A stretch of DNA of 64,000 nucleotides from Myceligenerans salitolerans (GTDB lineage Bacteria > Actinomycetota > Actinomycetes > Actinomycetales > Cellulomonadaceae), in assembly GCF_017349295.1 (NCBI RefSeq), contig NZ_JAFMPK010000049.1, positions 13,437-77,436 of the forward strand, read 5' to 3'. Position numbers and translations under genes: made by a program. Numbering within the stretch: the first letter of the stretch is position 1; every line of letters begins with the position of its first letter. Below the pieces are notes generated by a model that did not search any database, had not been told where the DNA came from, and saw nothing but the letters and a program-made list of their open reading frames with translations. Shown piece by piece: positions 1 to 8,159 of the stretch.

Positions 1-56
1 CCGACCGCTCGACACCGGACCGACCGCATTCACACCCGCACGACGGACGGCGGAGG

Positions 57-1151
57 TCAGGCGTGCTCGAGGCCCAGGGCGTCGGCGACCTCCTTGCTGC
101 GGAGTTCGCCGGCGTGGGTGCTCAGGCCCTGGGCGAGGGACCGGTCCGCGGCCAGCGCGGCCTTCCAGCCCTGGTCCGCGAGGGCGACGACGTACGGCAG
201 GGTCGCGTTGGTCAGCGCACGCGTGGACGTCTGGGGCACCGCGCCGGGCATGTTCGCGACGCAGTAGAACAGGGCGTCGTGCACACCGTAGGTCGGGTCG
301 TCGTGCGTGGTCGGGTGCGACCCCTCGAAGCAGCCGCCCTGGTCGATGGCGATGTCCACGAACACGGTTCCCGGCTTTGCCGCCTTCACCATCTGGTCGG
401 TGACCAGCTTGGGCGCGGCGGCGCCCGGTACCAGGACGGAGCCGATGACGAGGTCGGCCCGTTCCACCTGCTCGGCGATCTCGTACTGAGTGGAGTAGCG
501 GGTGTGGAGCCGCCCGTGGAACCGGTGGTCGAGCTCACGCAGGCGCGGCAGGGAGATGTCGACGACGGTCACGTCGGCGCCCATGCCCAGAGCGTTGGCC
601 GCCGCGTGCTCGCCGGCCACACCGCCGCCGACCACCAGCACCTTCGCCTCGGGCGTGCCCGGGACGCCGCCCATGAGGACGCCCGCGCCGCCGGCCGCCC
701 GCAGCAGGTGGTAGCCACCCGTCTGGATCGAGAGCCGGCCGGCGACCTCGCTCATGGGCGCGAGCAGCGGGAGCGAGCGGTCCGGGAGCTGGACGGTCTC
801 GTACGCGATGGCGGTCGTGCCGGCGTCGAGCAGCGCACGCGTGCACGGCTCCGACGCCGCGAGGTGCAGATAGGTGAACAGCACCTGGTCGGCGCGCAGC
901 CGTCGATACTCCGGCTCGATGGGCTCCTTGACCTTGACGACCATGTCGGAGTCCGCCCAGACCTCGTCGGCGGTGGCGAGCGTGACGGCTCCGGCCACGT
1001 GATAGGCCTCGTCGGTGAAGCCCGAACCGGTCCCGGCGCCCGCCTGGACGAGGACCTGGTGGCCGCGGCGAACGAGCTCATGCGCGCCGGCGGGGGTGAT
1101 GCCGACGCGGTTCTCGTTGTTCTTGATCTCGGTGGGTATTCCGATCTTCAT
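57..1151 (-). CDS. ald: Alanine dehydrogenase
   Basis: NAD-dependent L-alanine dehydrogenase of 364 residues, interconverting alanine and pyruvate plus ammonia in the cytosol; the family is usually about 370 residues. The start at 1151 gives the canonical N terminus MKIGIPTEIKNNENRVG. The pyruvate/substrate pocket is visible as VKVKEP and YLHLA, the dinucleotide-binding Rossmann loop as VVGGGVAGEHAA, and a conserved acidic site as DIAIDQGG. A longer in-frame extension up to 1244 lacks family sequence and would overlap the divergent regulator, so I reject it. The gene is divergent from a LysR-type regulator across a 91-base gap holding a perfect inverted repeat, so that regulator probably controls it. 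Confidence 0.96.
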   Translation of the reverse strand: MKIGIPTEIKNNENRVGITPAGAHELVRRGHQVLVQAGAGTGSGFTDEAYHVAGAVTLATADEVWADSDMVVKVKEPIEPEYRRLRADQVLFTYLHLAASEPCTRALLDAGTTAIAYETVQLPDRSLPLLAPMSEVAGRLSIQTGGYHLLRAAGGAGVLMGGVPGTPEAKVLVVGGGVAGEHAAANALGMGADVTVVDISLPRLRELDHRFHGRLHTRYSTQYEIAEQVERADLVIGSVLVPGAAAPKLVTDQMVKAAKPGTVFVDIAIDQGGCFEGSHPTTHDDPTYGVHDALFYCVANMPGAVPQTSTRALTNATLPYVVALADQGWKAALAADRSLAQGLSTHAGELRSKEVADALGLEHA

Positions 1152-1206
1152 GTTTCGACGGTAGGCCGGTCCCGCTGTGCGGTCCAGGTCACATCTGCGA
1201 ATAGAA

Positions 1207-1225
1207 TGTTCGGAGAAACCGAACA
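1207..1225. promoter_or_regulatory. Inverted-repeat operator between ald and its LysR regulator
   Basis: Perfect 7-base arms TGTTCGG and CCGAACA separated by 5 bases. It starts on the last base of a TAGAAT element (1202-1207) that would serve as -10 for the rightward regulator gene starting at 1243. This arrangement suits autoregulation by the LysR-type protein and control of the divergent ald. The repeat is seen directly; its function is inferred. Confidence 0.65.
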
Positions 1226-1242
1226 GAGAGGTCCGGTGCCGC

Positions 1243-2154
1243 ATGCTCGATCCCTGGCGCCTTCACCTGCTGCGCCAGCTCCACCAGCTGGGGACGGTAC
1301 GCGCCGTGGCCGAGGCGCTGCACCTGAGCCCGTCGAGCGTCTCGCAGCAGCTCGCCACCCTGGAGAAGGAATCCGGTGCGCACCTCCTGGAACGGGCCGG
1401 CCGCCGGGTCCGCCTGACGCCGGTCGGGCTGGAGCTGGCCCGGCACGCGACGGAGATCCTCGACCACATCGAGTCGGTCGAGGCGGAGATCGCGGGTCTG
1501 CACTCCGAGCCCACCGGTACCGTGCGGGTCGCCGCGTTCACCAGCGTGCTCCACACCATTCTGATCCCCGCGGTACGGCGTCTGCGTGCCACGCACCCAC
1601 GCATCGCCGTCGTGCTGACGGAGGCCGAGCCGTCGGAGGCGCTGCCCGCGCTGCGCCGCGGCGAGGTCGACCTGGCGGTCAGCGGAGACTTCGAGGACTC
1701 CCCCGAGCCGTCCGATCCCGACCTCGTGCGCACGTCGCTGACGCGGGACGACGTCGTGCTCGTGCTGGGCGAGGACGTGACGGTACCGGGCGTACCGGCG
1801 CCCGGCCACGGAGCCGACGCCGTCCGCCTTCCCGCACTGGCGGACGCCACCTGGGCGTTCGAGAAACCGGGGGCGCACCTGGCGGACCTGGCCGAGCGTC
1901 TCTGCCTCCGCGCGGGGTTCCGCCCGCGGATCGCCGCACGGTGCATGTCGCACGGCTCGCTGCTGCGCTACGTGGAGGCCGGCCTGGCGGTGACGCTGCT
2001 GCCACGGCTCGCCGTCGACCAGCGGTACGCGGTGCGGATCCTGCCCTTCGCGGATCCGCTGGAGCGGGACATCCACCTGATGGGACGCCGGGCCGCCATG
2101 TCGCGCGTCGCCGTCCGGGAGGTCGCGGACGCGATCACCCGCGTCAGCCCCTGA
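1243..2154 (+). CDS. LysR-family transcriptional regulator, likely controlling ald
   Basis: DNA-binding regulator of 303 residues. The N-terminal winged helix (about residues 1-65) contains the recognition helix region LHLSPSSVSQQLATLEKE, followed by an effector-binding domain with VRVAAFTSVLHTILIPAV at its start. I chose the ATG at 1243 because the family begins immediately before the helix-turn-helix; an upstream in-frame ATG at 1177 would add 22 residues not typical of the family and run through the putative operator. It is divergent from alanine dehydrogenase, which makes ald the likely target; the effector is unknown. Confidence 0.9.
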   Translation: MLDPWRLHLLRQLHQLGTVRAVAEALHLSPSSVSQQLATLEKESGAHLLERAGRRVRLTPVGLELARHATEILDHIESVEAEIAGLHSEPTGTVRVAAFTSVLHTILIPAVRRLRATHPRIAVVLTEAEPSEALPALRRGEVDLAVSGDFEDSPEPSDPDLVRTSLTRDDVVLVLGEDVTVPGVPAPGHGADAVRLPALADATWAFEKPGAHLADLAERLCLRAGFRPRIAARCMSHGSLLRYVEAGLAVTLLPRLAVDQRYAVRILPFADPLERDIHLMGRRAAMSRVAVREVADAITRVSP

Positions 2155-2188
2155 CGCACCGCCCGTCCGGCGGACACACCAGGTCGCG

Positions 2189-2677
2189 CTACGTGGCGAC
2201 GGCCCTCGGCCGGTCAGGAACGGCGGACTGCGCCGCACGCAGCTTGTCGAGCAGCGTGCGCAGCGTCGCGAGGTCGTCGGCCCGCATCGCGGAACCGACG
2301 TAGTGCGCGATCGACCGCACGTGCCGCAGTCCCACCTCCTTCTGCAGCCGGACGCCGTCGTCGGTGAGCACCACCTTCACGCCCCGGCCGTCCTCGGGCG
2401 CGGACTCGCGCCGCACCAGCCCCCGCCGTTCCAGGCGGTCCACCAGGCGCGACAGGGACGACTGCGCCATGAGGATGTTCTCGTTCAGGTCTCGCAGCCG
2501 CATCGAGCCCGAACCGCCGGAGAGCGTGAACAGCACGTCGTACTCGCGCATGCTCAGTTCGTCCCAGATGTCATCGGCGAGCAACCGGCGCATCAAGGTC
2601 ACCTGTGTCCGGAAGAGCGACTCCCATGCCTCCGCTGCCTCGCGCGGCGTGGGAGCAGGCCGTTCTCTCACTGTCAT
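2189..2677 (-). CDS. MarR-family transcriptional regulator
   Basis: Winged-helix regulator of 162 residues. The central part shows the MarR pattern: the helix SMREYDVLFTLS, the recognition region MAQSSLSRLVDRLERRGLV and the beta wing RRESAPEDGRGVKVVLTDDG. It stands alone between convergent and co-directional neighbours with no obvious target beside it. Such proteins respond to phenolics, drugs or oxidants, but nothing here indicates the ligand. The GTG/ATG choice is not critical, since the first 20 residues are poorly conserved. Confidence 0.88.
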   Translation of the reverse strand: MTVRERPAPTPREAAEAWESLFRTQVTLMRRLLADDIWDELSMREYDVLFTLSGGSGSMRLRDLNENILMAQSSLSRLVDRLERRGLVRRESAPEDGRGVKVVLTDDGVRLQKEVGLRHVRSIAHYVGSAMRADDLATLRTLLDKLRAAQSAVPDRPRAVAT

Positions 2678-2835
2678 CGGGTGTGATCCTCTCCTGCTTC
2701 GACTGGCACGCTACCCCAGGGCGGCTCAGATTTCCGCAGGAAGGACTCATATGGTGCAGACTTTCAGGACGGGCGCCCCGACGCGGCAAGCCGCGCCAGG
2801 AAGCGCGCGGCTCGAGGGCTCGTGGAGGCCGGAAC

Positions 2836-3597
2836 TCAGCGCCCGAGGCGACGCTCCCGCTGGGAGAAGTCCCGCAGCGCGCGCAGGAAGTCGACCCGCC
2901 GGAACGCCGGCCAGTACGCCTCGCAGAAGTAGTACTCCGAGTGCATCGACTGCCACATCAGGAACCCCCCGACCCGCTGCTCGCCCGACGTACGGATCAC
3001 CAGCTCCGGGTCGGGCTGGCCACGCGTGTACAGGTGCTCGGCGATGTGTTCGACGTCGGTGCGCTCGGCGAGCTCCTCCAGCGTCGCGCCGTTCTTCAGC
3101 TCCTCGGTGAGGTAGGAACGGACCGCGTCGGCGATCTCCTGCCGGCCGCCGTAGCCGATGGCCACGTTCACCTGCAGCCCGCCGACGCCGGACGTCGCCT
3201 CCTGCGCCTGGCGCAGAGTCCGCGAGAGACGCTCCGGCAGCAGGTCCAGCCGGCCGATGGCACGCAGACGCCAGCGACCGGACTCCGCGAGGTCACGGAC
3301 CGCGTCCTCGATGATCTCCAGGAGGTTCTCCAGCTCGGCGGCCGAGCGGCTCAGGTTGTCCGTGGAGAGCATCCACAGCGTCACGACCTCGATACCCAGC
3401 GGCTCCGCCCAGCCGAGCAGGTCCGCGATCTTGTCGGCACCCCGCCGGTGCCCCGTGGCCGCGGTCTCGCCGAACGACTTCGCCCAACGCCGGTTGCCGT
3501 CGAGCATCACGCCGATGTGCCGAGGAAGCGAGGCACCGACGAGGCTGCGCGCGAGACGGCGCTCGTACAGTCGGTAGAGAGGTGAGGGCAGAAGCAC
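2836..3597 (-). CDS. uppS: Short-chain cis-prenyl diphosphate synthase (Z-FPP/undecaprenyl synthase family)
   Basis: Cis-isoprenyl diphosphate synthase of 253 residues, making Z-prenyl diphosphate precursors of the lipid carrier for cell-wall synthesis. The diphosphate-binding motif is HIGVMLDGNRRWAKS near residue 27, followed by the region VVTLWMLSTDNLSRS and the C-terminal motif LVIRTSGEQRVGGFLMWQS. The start is a GTG at 3597. Gene order with hemolysin III and mca matches, as I recall it, the region of the mycobacterial Z-FPP synthase Rv1086, so a short-chain product is plausible. Chain length cannot be read with certainty from sequence. Confidence 0.93.
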   Translation of the reverse strand: MLLPSPLYRLYERRLARSLVGASLPRHIGVMLDGNRRWAKSFGETAATGHRRGADKIADLLGWAEPLGIEVVTLWMLSTDNLSRSAAELENLLEIIEDAVRDLAESGRWRLRAIGRLDLLPERLSRTLRQAQEATSGVGGLQVNVAIGYGGRQEIADAVRSYLTEELKNGATLEELAERTDVEHIAEHLYTRGQPDPELVIRTSGEQRVGGFLMWQSMHSEYYFCEAYWPAFRRVDFLRALRDFSQRERRLGR

Positions 3598-3705
3598 GGG
3601 AAAACGCTACCGCGCCCCGGCATCCGTATAGCACGGGCCCTCGCGCCAACCCGCCGCAGGATCTTCACACCGCGGACGCCAGTCCCGGGATCCGCGGCCT
3701 AGCCT

Positions 3706-3737
3706 GGCAACAACCTACGCTACCGTAGGTTGTTGCC
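3706..3737. promoter_or_regulatory. Perfect palindromic operator upstream of hemolysin III
   Basis: Two perfect 14-base arms, GGCAACAACCTACG and its reverse complement, flank a 4-base centre. It ends 25 bases before the hemolysin III start codon and is not followed by a T-run, so an operator is more likely than a terminator. The core AACCTACG...CGTAGGTT is the type of site bound by TetR-family lipid regulators in actinobacteria. No TetR gene lies in this window, so the binder is unknown. Confidence 0.72.
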
Positions 3738-3762
3738 GTCGGCCGAGCGAAGGAGATGACAG

Positions 3763-4566
3763 ATGGCACCAACAGCGAACGAGCCCCGCCGGCCGTCGTC
3801 AGGCCCTGTCGAGAACGTCCGTGACAAGGTGTCCGACACCTTCGACCGGGTCGGCGACACCTTCGACGACGTGCGTGGCAGCGTGACCGGTGTCGTGCAG
3901 ACGATCTCCACGACCGTGTCGGACACGGTGGAGCGGAAGATCAAACCCCACCTGCGCGGCTGGATCCACGCCGGCACGTTCCCGTTCGCCCTCGCGGCGA
4001 GCATCACGCTGGTGGTGCTCGCGCCGGGAGCGGCCGCCAAGTGGTCCGTCGCGGTCTTCGGCCTCACGGCGGCGTTGCTGTTCGGCACCAGCGCCGTGTA
4101 CCACCGCGGCACGTGGTCGCCGAAGGTGGAGGGGATCCTGCGACGCGCCGACCACTCCAACATCTTCCTCATCATCGCCGGCACGTACACGCCGCTCGCG
4201 GTCACCCTGCTGGACGAGCGCGACGCCACGATCCTGCTGTGGATCGTCTGGAGCGGTGCGCTGGCCGGGCTGATCGGCCGCATCGTGTGGCTGCACGCAC
4301 CCCGCTGGGTCTACACGCCGATCTACGTGGCGCTCGGCTGGGTGGCCGTCGGCTACATGAAGCCGTTCTGGGAGGCCGGCGGGCCCGCCGTGGTCTGGCT
4401 GGTCATCTCCGGAGGCCTCGCCTACACGCTGGGCGCCGTGGTCTACGCGACGAAGAGGCCGGACCCCAGCCCGCGCTGGTTCGGCTTCCACGAGATCTTC
4501 CACGTGCTCACGGTCATCGGTTTCGCCTCGCACGTCGCGGCGATCTACCTGGCGGTGCTGTCCTGA
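3763..4566 (+). CDS. Hemolysin III / PAQR family membrane protein
   Basis: Seven-helix membrane protein of 267 residues. PAQR-family signatures are present: SAVYHRG, then ADHSNIFLIIAGTYTP, and C-terminal FHEIFHVLTVIGFASHVAA with the conserved histidines. The first 65 residues form an unusual hydrophilic extension with repeated amphipathic units such as VRDKVSDTF and VGDTFDDV, which looks like a membrane-surface or coiled helix. A good ribosome site (GAAGGAGATGACAG) precedes the ATG. Its promoter region contains a perfect palindromic operator. The physiological role of bacterial hemolysin III is unresolved; membrane-lipid or stress functions are likely. Confidence 0.9.
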   Translation: MAPTANEPRRPSSGPVENVRDKVSDTFDRVGDTFDDVRGSVTGVVQTISTTVSDTVERKIKPHLRGWIHAGTFPFALAASITLVVLAPGAAAKWSVAVFGLTAALLFGTSAVYHRGTWSPKVEGILRRADHSNIFLIIAGTYTPLAVTLLDERDATILLWIVWSGALAGLIGRIVWLHAPRWVYTPIYVALGWVAVGYMKPFWEAGGPAVVWLVISGGLAYTLGAVVYATKRPDPSPRWFGFHEIFHVLTVIGFASHVAAIYLAVLS

Positions 4567-4606
4567 GCCCGGCTCTCCTCGGCGGCCGGGCCCCGCGTAC
4601 CGGGCG

Positions 4607-5476
4607 CTACCTCGGGACGACGGCGTAGCGGCGGTTGGCCAGGGACGGGTTGGTCCGGCGGGCCGCCGCGACGCCTGACGGGTCCAGGTCGACGGTCCTG
4701 ATCTCAGGCCCGTCCCCCAGCTCCAGACCGACGACGCCGTCGGGCCCGACCAAGAGCGATCGCCCGGTGACGCTCTTGCCCGCCATCCCGACGCCGAGCA
4801 CGATCGCCGTGTTCTCGATCGCCCGTGCCCGCAGCAGGGTGTGCCAGTGGTCCACCTTCAGCGGCCCGGCCATCCAGGCCGCCGGGTAGACCAGGACGTC
4901 GGCCCCGGCGTCCACGACGCGCCGCGCCGACTCCGGGAAGCGAAGGTCGTAGCAGGTCAGCACACCGAATCTGAGACCGCCGAGCGTCAGGGTGACCGGG
5001 TCCGCGCCGGCCGGGCCGGGCTCCAGGCGGTCCGACTCACGCGTTCCGAACGCGTCGTAGAGGTGCACCTTCCGGTACACGCCGGCCAGGACGCCCTCAC
5101 GGTCCACGACCGCGAGGGCGTTGGCCGCGCGACCTTCGCCGGCAGGCAGCGCGAGCCCGGCGATCACCGAGACGCCGGTCTCGGCGGCACGCCGGCGCAG
5201 CAGGGAGACATACGGCCCGTCGAGGGGTTCGGCGTGCTCGGCGCCGACACCGCGGGGGTCGTACGCCGCGGCGTACTCCGGCAGCACCAGCAGCTGCGCC
5301 TTCACCCGCGCCGCCTCGCGGAACGCCGATACCGCCGTCTCCCGGTTCGCGGCGGCGTCGTCGGAGACCGTCAGCTGCGCGACCGTGACGCGGACCTTCT
5401 CCGCGCTCACGTCACCGACGACGCCTGGGACGCCGTCCGACGCCGTGCCGCTCCTCCCAGGGTCCCGATCTCTCAC
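4607..5476 (-). CDS. Carbon-nitrogen hydrolase (nitrilase-superfamily amidase)
   Basis: Cytosolic amidase-type enzyme of 289 residues. The catalytic Glu-Lys-Cys triad is visible in LLVLPEYAAAY, VYRKVHLYDAFG and LTCYDLRFPESA. The sequence resembles the omega-amidase/deaminated-glutathione-amidase branch, but the substrate cannot be assigned. The GTG at 5476 overlaps the stop codon of the preceding TM protein (GTGA), suggesting translational coupling; an alternative GTG at 5410 would remove 22 poorly conserved residues. It is the third gene of the mca operon, which hints at thiol or amide detoxification. Confidence 0.9.
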   Translation of the reverse strand: MRDRDPGRSGTASDGVPGVVGDVSAEKVRVTVAQLTVSDDAAANRETAVSAFREAARVKAQLLVLPEYAAAYDPRGVGAEHAEPLDGPYVSLLRRRAAETGVSVIAGLALPAGEGRAANALAVVDREGVLAGVYRKVHLYDAFGTRESDRLEPGPAGADPVTLTLGGLRFGVLTCYDLRFPESARRVVDAGADVLVYPAAWMAGPLKVDHWHTLLRARAIENTAIVLGVGMAGKSVTGRSLLVGPDGVVGLELGDGPEIRTVDLDPSGVAAARRTNPSLANRRYAVVPR

Positions 5477-5841
5477 ACCGGCCCCACGCCGCCGGGAGGG
5501 ATGTCGATGTGACCCTGGCTGTCGCGCGGGTAGCGGTCGGCCGGGGGGCGGTGGTCGACGTCCCGCCGGATCTCGATCCCCTTGCGCCTCTCGACGTCCA
5601 GGCCCTGCTCCTCCGCGTTGCGGCGCGCCTTGCGCAGGTGCCGCGTCAGCGACAGGAAGAGGAACACGCAGGCGACCGCGACGGCGAACGTGACGAGGAA
5701 CCCCACGAGCCCGGGCGTGATGTCCGTCTCCTCGAGGCCGGGCCGCAGCACGCCCTCGGTCGGGTCGGGCGACGGCGCCGCGGCGACGATCTCGGCCCAG
5801 CGCGTGCTCGCGACCGCCGCCATGGACAGAGCCTCGTTCAT
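5473..5841 (-). CDS. Small single-pass membrane protein downstream of mca
   Basis: Protein of 122 residues with one transmembrane segment ([20 protein letters not shown]) after a short N-terminal region, followed by a basic cytoplasmic tail ([17 protein letters not shown]) ending in a proline/glycine-rich stretch. The ATG at 5841 overlaps the mca stop as ATGA. A TM protein of this kind beside mca is conserved across actinobacteria (the Rv1083 position, from memory). Its function is unknown. Confidence 0.85.
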   Translation of the reverse strand: MNEALSMAAVASTRWAEIVAAAPSPDPTEGVLRPGLEETDITPGLVGFLVTFAVAVACVFLFLSLTRHLRKARRNAEEQGLDVERRKGIEIRRDVDHRPPADRYPRDSQGHIDIPPGGVGPV

Positions 5842-6806
5842 GCGTTCACCTGCGCGTGCTCCCGGCCCTCGTCGCCGGCCGCCCGCTCGGCGTCGAGGGC
5901 CTCGCGCACGCCCGCGAACAGGTCGTCCTCGTGCTCTCCGGGCGCGCGCTCGGGGAGCGGGATGTTCGACACGGCGAGCTCGTACTCGTCCCAGGGCCAC
6001 ACGTCGGCCTCGATGTCGCGGGGGACCGCGAAGAAGAAGCCGTCCGGGTCGATCTGCGAGGCGTGCGCACGCAGGGCGTCGTCGCGGTGGGAGAAGTAGC
6101 CGGACACGGGCACGTACGTCGTGACCTCACGCTCCGGGATCTCGCGCGCCGCGCGGGACTCGATCCAGTCGCCGAACGGGGACTCCAGTCCGGCGCCCTC
6201 CATGGCCTCGTGCACCGCACGCAGGCTCTCCATCGAGAACCCGTGGTTGTAGTAGAGCTTCATGGGCTCCCACGGTTCGCCGGCGTCCGGATACCGCGCC
6301 GCGTCCCCGGCGGCGGCGAACGCCTCGGCCGACACCTCGTGGCACTTGATGTGGTCGGGGTGGGGATAGCCGCCCGACGGGTCGTAGGTCGTCATGACAT
6401 GCGGCCGGAACTCCCTCACCAGGCGGACCAGCGGCTCCGAGGCCTCTTCGAGCGGCACGAGCGCGAAGCAGCCCTCGGGCAGCGGGGGCAGCGGGTCTCC
6501 CTCGGGCAGTCCGGAGTCGACGAAGCCCAGCCAGCGGTGCCGCACGCCGAGCGCGGCGGCCGAGCGGGCCATCTCCTCACGGCGCACCGCGTGACGCCCG
6601 TCGAGCGAGTCGAACTCGTGCCCGTCGGGCACGACGTACGACGGGTTGAGGATGTCGCCCCGTTCTCCTCCGGTACAGGTGACGACGAGAACCTCCACGC
6701 CCTCGGCCGCGTAGCGGGCCGTGGTCGCGGCCCCCTTGCTCGACTCGTCGTCGGGGTGCGCGTGCACCGCCATGAGGCGGAGCGGCTCGCGCTCGGATTC
6801 GGACAC
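5838..6806 (-). CDS. mca: Mycothiol S-conjugate amidase
   Basis: Zinc amidase of 322 residues that cleaves mycothiol conjugates, releasing mercapturic acids for export. The zinc motif is [14 protein letters not shown] near the N terminus, and the third ligand lies in [14 protein letters not shown] chose the GTG at 6806 because GGGAGGTCC precedes it at proper distance; the extension to 6917 would run into the divergent promoter. It heads a three-gene operon with ATGA/GTGA overlaps. Its presence marks the organism as an actinobacterium. It could be confused with MshB, but length and context favour Mca. Confidence 0.95.
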   Translation of the reverse strand: MSESEREPLRLMAVHAHPDDESSKGAATTARYAAEGVEVLVVTCTGGERGDILNPSYVVPDGHEFDSLDGRHAVRREEMARSAAALGVRHRWLGFVDSGLPEGDPLPPLPEGCFALVPLEEASEPLVRLVREFRPHVMTTYDPSGGYPHPDHIKCHEVSAEAFAAAGDAARYPDAGEPWEPMKLYYNHGFSMESLRAVHEAMEGAGLESPFGDWIESRAAREIPEREVTTYVPVSGYFSHRDDALRAHASQIDPDGFFFAVPRDIEADVWPWDEYELAVSNIPLPERAPGEHEDDLFAGVREALDAERAAGDEGREHAQVNA

Positions 6807-6923
6807 CTGGACCTCCCGGCCGGCAGTCGACGGCAATGTTCTCGTCCGACACCGAGCGGCGCCGCGCGCCTGCTTCGCGGCGGCCCCTTCGTCGATGTCG
6901 GCGACATGCACCATCATGTCACT

Positions 6924-7343
6924 ATGAGCTCCGACCCCCTAGCAGACCGTTACGGCCGCCCGGCGCGCGAGACCGGGCCGTCCGGCCGACCGCGCCTGTC
7001 GGTCGGTGCGCGGATCGCGATCGCGGCGGCACTCGCCGTCGGCGTCGCCGGCGCCGCCTGGTTCGCCTGGTCCGACGCGCAACGCAACCCGGTCTCCTTC
7101 CGGGACGTGGGGTTCTCCGTCGAGAGCGCCGAGCTGGTGTCGGTGACGTTCGACGTGATGATGCCGCCGGGGACGACGGCGGTGTGCACCGTCACGGCCC
7201 TCAACCCGAGTTACGCCGAGGTGGGATCCCTCGACGTCGAGGTGGGGCCGGACGAGCGTGACGCCGTCCGGGTCACCGCCGACGTGCGGACCACTCAGGA
7301 GGCGACGACCGGCATCGTCGACCGCTGCTCGGTAAGCCCTTGA
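6924..7343 (+). CDS. DUF4307 membrane protein
   Basis: Protein of 139 residues with an N-terminal cytoplasmic stretch, a transmembrane helix around residues 27-46 ([19 protein letters not shown]), and an extracytoplasmic beta-rich domain with two cysteines (CTVTALNP and the terminal DRCSVSP) that may form a disulfide. It matches the DUF4307 family encoded between mca and greA in many actinobacteria. Divergent from mca across 117 bases. Function unknown. Confidence 0.88.
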   Translation: MSSDPLADRYGRPARETGPSGRPRLSVGARIAIAAALAVGVAGAAWFAWSDAQRNPVSFRDVGFSVESAELVSVTFDVMMPPGTTAVCTVTALNPSYAEVGSLDVEVGPDERDAVRVTADVRTTQEATTGIVDRCSVSP

Positions 7344-7371
7344 CACTTACCGGGCGGTTCGTTGATAGAAT
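7340..7371 (+). promoter_or_regulatory. Sigma-70 type promoter of greA
   Basis: TTGACA at 7340-7345, a 17-base spacer, then TGATAG at 7363-7368 continuing to TGATAGAAT. This is the clearest housekeeping promoter in the window. The -35 element overlaps the stop codon of the DUF4307 gene. Transcription would begin near 7378, leaving a leader of roughly 115 bases before greA. Confidence 0.75.
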
Positions 7372-7391
7372 TGACGTTTCACACGCTGTAG

Positions 7392-7437
7392 AGACCCGCT
7401 GAACGGGCACGTGCGTGCTTTCCCGTTCGGCGGGTCT
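7392..7437 (+). promoter_or_regulatory. Long stem-loop in the greA leader
   Basis: Two 16-base arms (7392-7407 and 7422-7437) pair completely, with one G-U pair, around a 14-base loop. It lies between the greA promoter and its ribosome site (GAAAGGAGAG at 7481-7490). There is no clear T-run after it, so it may be a structured leader or an attenuator. The fold is seen directly; its role is inferred. Confidence 0.6.
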
Positions 7438-7495
7438 TGCGCGTTGTCGGTGCCCCACCGCCGCTCGAACGAGCTACCACGAAAGGAGAGCTTCC

Positions 7496-7975
7496 GTGAC
7501 CGACACCTCTGTCACCTGGCTCACCCAGGACGCGTACGACCGGCTTCAGGCCGAGCTGGAGCGCCTTTCCGGCCCTTACCGCGCGGAGATCACCGAGCGC
7601 ATCGCCGCCGCACGCGACGAGGGCGATCTCAAGGAGAACGGTGGGTACCACGCCGCTCGCGAGGAGCAGGCGAAGAACGAGGCCCGCATCAAGGAACTCA
7701 CGGAGAAGCTGCGTACCGTCCAGGTGGGTCAGCCGTCCGACGACGGCACGGTGCAGCCCGGCATGGTCGTCACGGTGTCGATCTTCGGCGACAACGAGAC
7801 GTTCCTGCTGGGGTCCCGCGAGATGGCAGGTGACACGGACATGGACGTCTTCTCCCCCACCTCCCCGCTCGGCGCGGCCATCGTGGAGAAGAAGGTCGGC
7901 GACAGGACCAGCTACGAGGCACCGAACGGCAAGACGATCGAGGTCGAGATCATGGACGCCAAGCCGTTCGCCTGA
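7496..7975 (+). CDS. greA: Transcription elongation factor GreA
   Basis: RNA-polymerase cleavage-stimulating factor of 159 residues. The N-terminal coiled coil carries the acidic tip region AAARDEGDLKENGGYHAARE, and the C-terminal FKBP-like domain ends with SYEAPNGKTIEVEI. The GTG at 7496 follows a strong ribosome site (GAAAGGAG). It is preceded by a housekeeping promoter and a leader hairpin, and followed by a hairpin terminator facing ilvA. Confidence 0.97.
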   Translation: MTDTSVTWLTQDAYDRLQAELERLSGPYRAEITERIAAARDEGDLKENGGYHAAREEQAKNEARIKELTEKLRTVQVGQPSDDGTVQPGMVVTVSIFGDNETFLLGSREMAGDTDMDVFSPTSPLGAAIVEKKVGDRTSYEAPNGKTIEVEIMDAKPFA

Positions 7976-8025
7976 ACCTCTCCCCTGCCGTGCCCGCTCT
8001 CCGGGTCGGCGGAACCACGGCTCCC

Positions 8026-8075
8026 GACGACGAGGGCACGCCACGGTGAACGGACCGCGGCGTGCCTTCGTCGTC
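8026..8075. terminator. Terminator hairpin between convergent greA and ilvA
   Basis: 17-base arms at 8026-8042 and 8059-8075 (GACGACGAGGGCACGCC and its near-perfect complement, one G-U pair) with a 16-base loop. It sits between two convergent genes, so it probably works in both directions. No T-run is present, as is common in high-GC actinobacteria. Confidence 0.7.
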
Positions 8076-8159
8076 CTGCGCCCCGGCCCGCGGGCCGGCG
8101 TCTTTCCCCGTCGGCCGGACGGGCCGCGCCCGGCGCCGTCGGCGGGCTGTGGACCGCGG

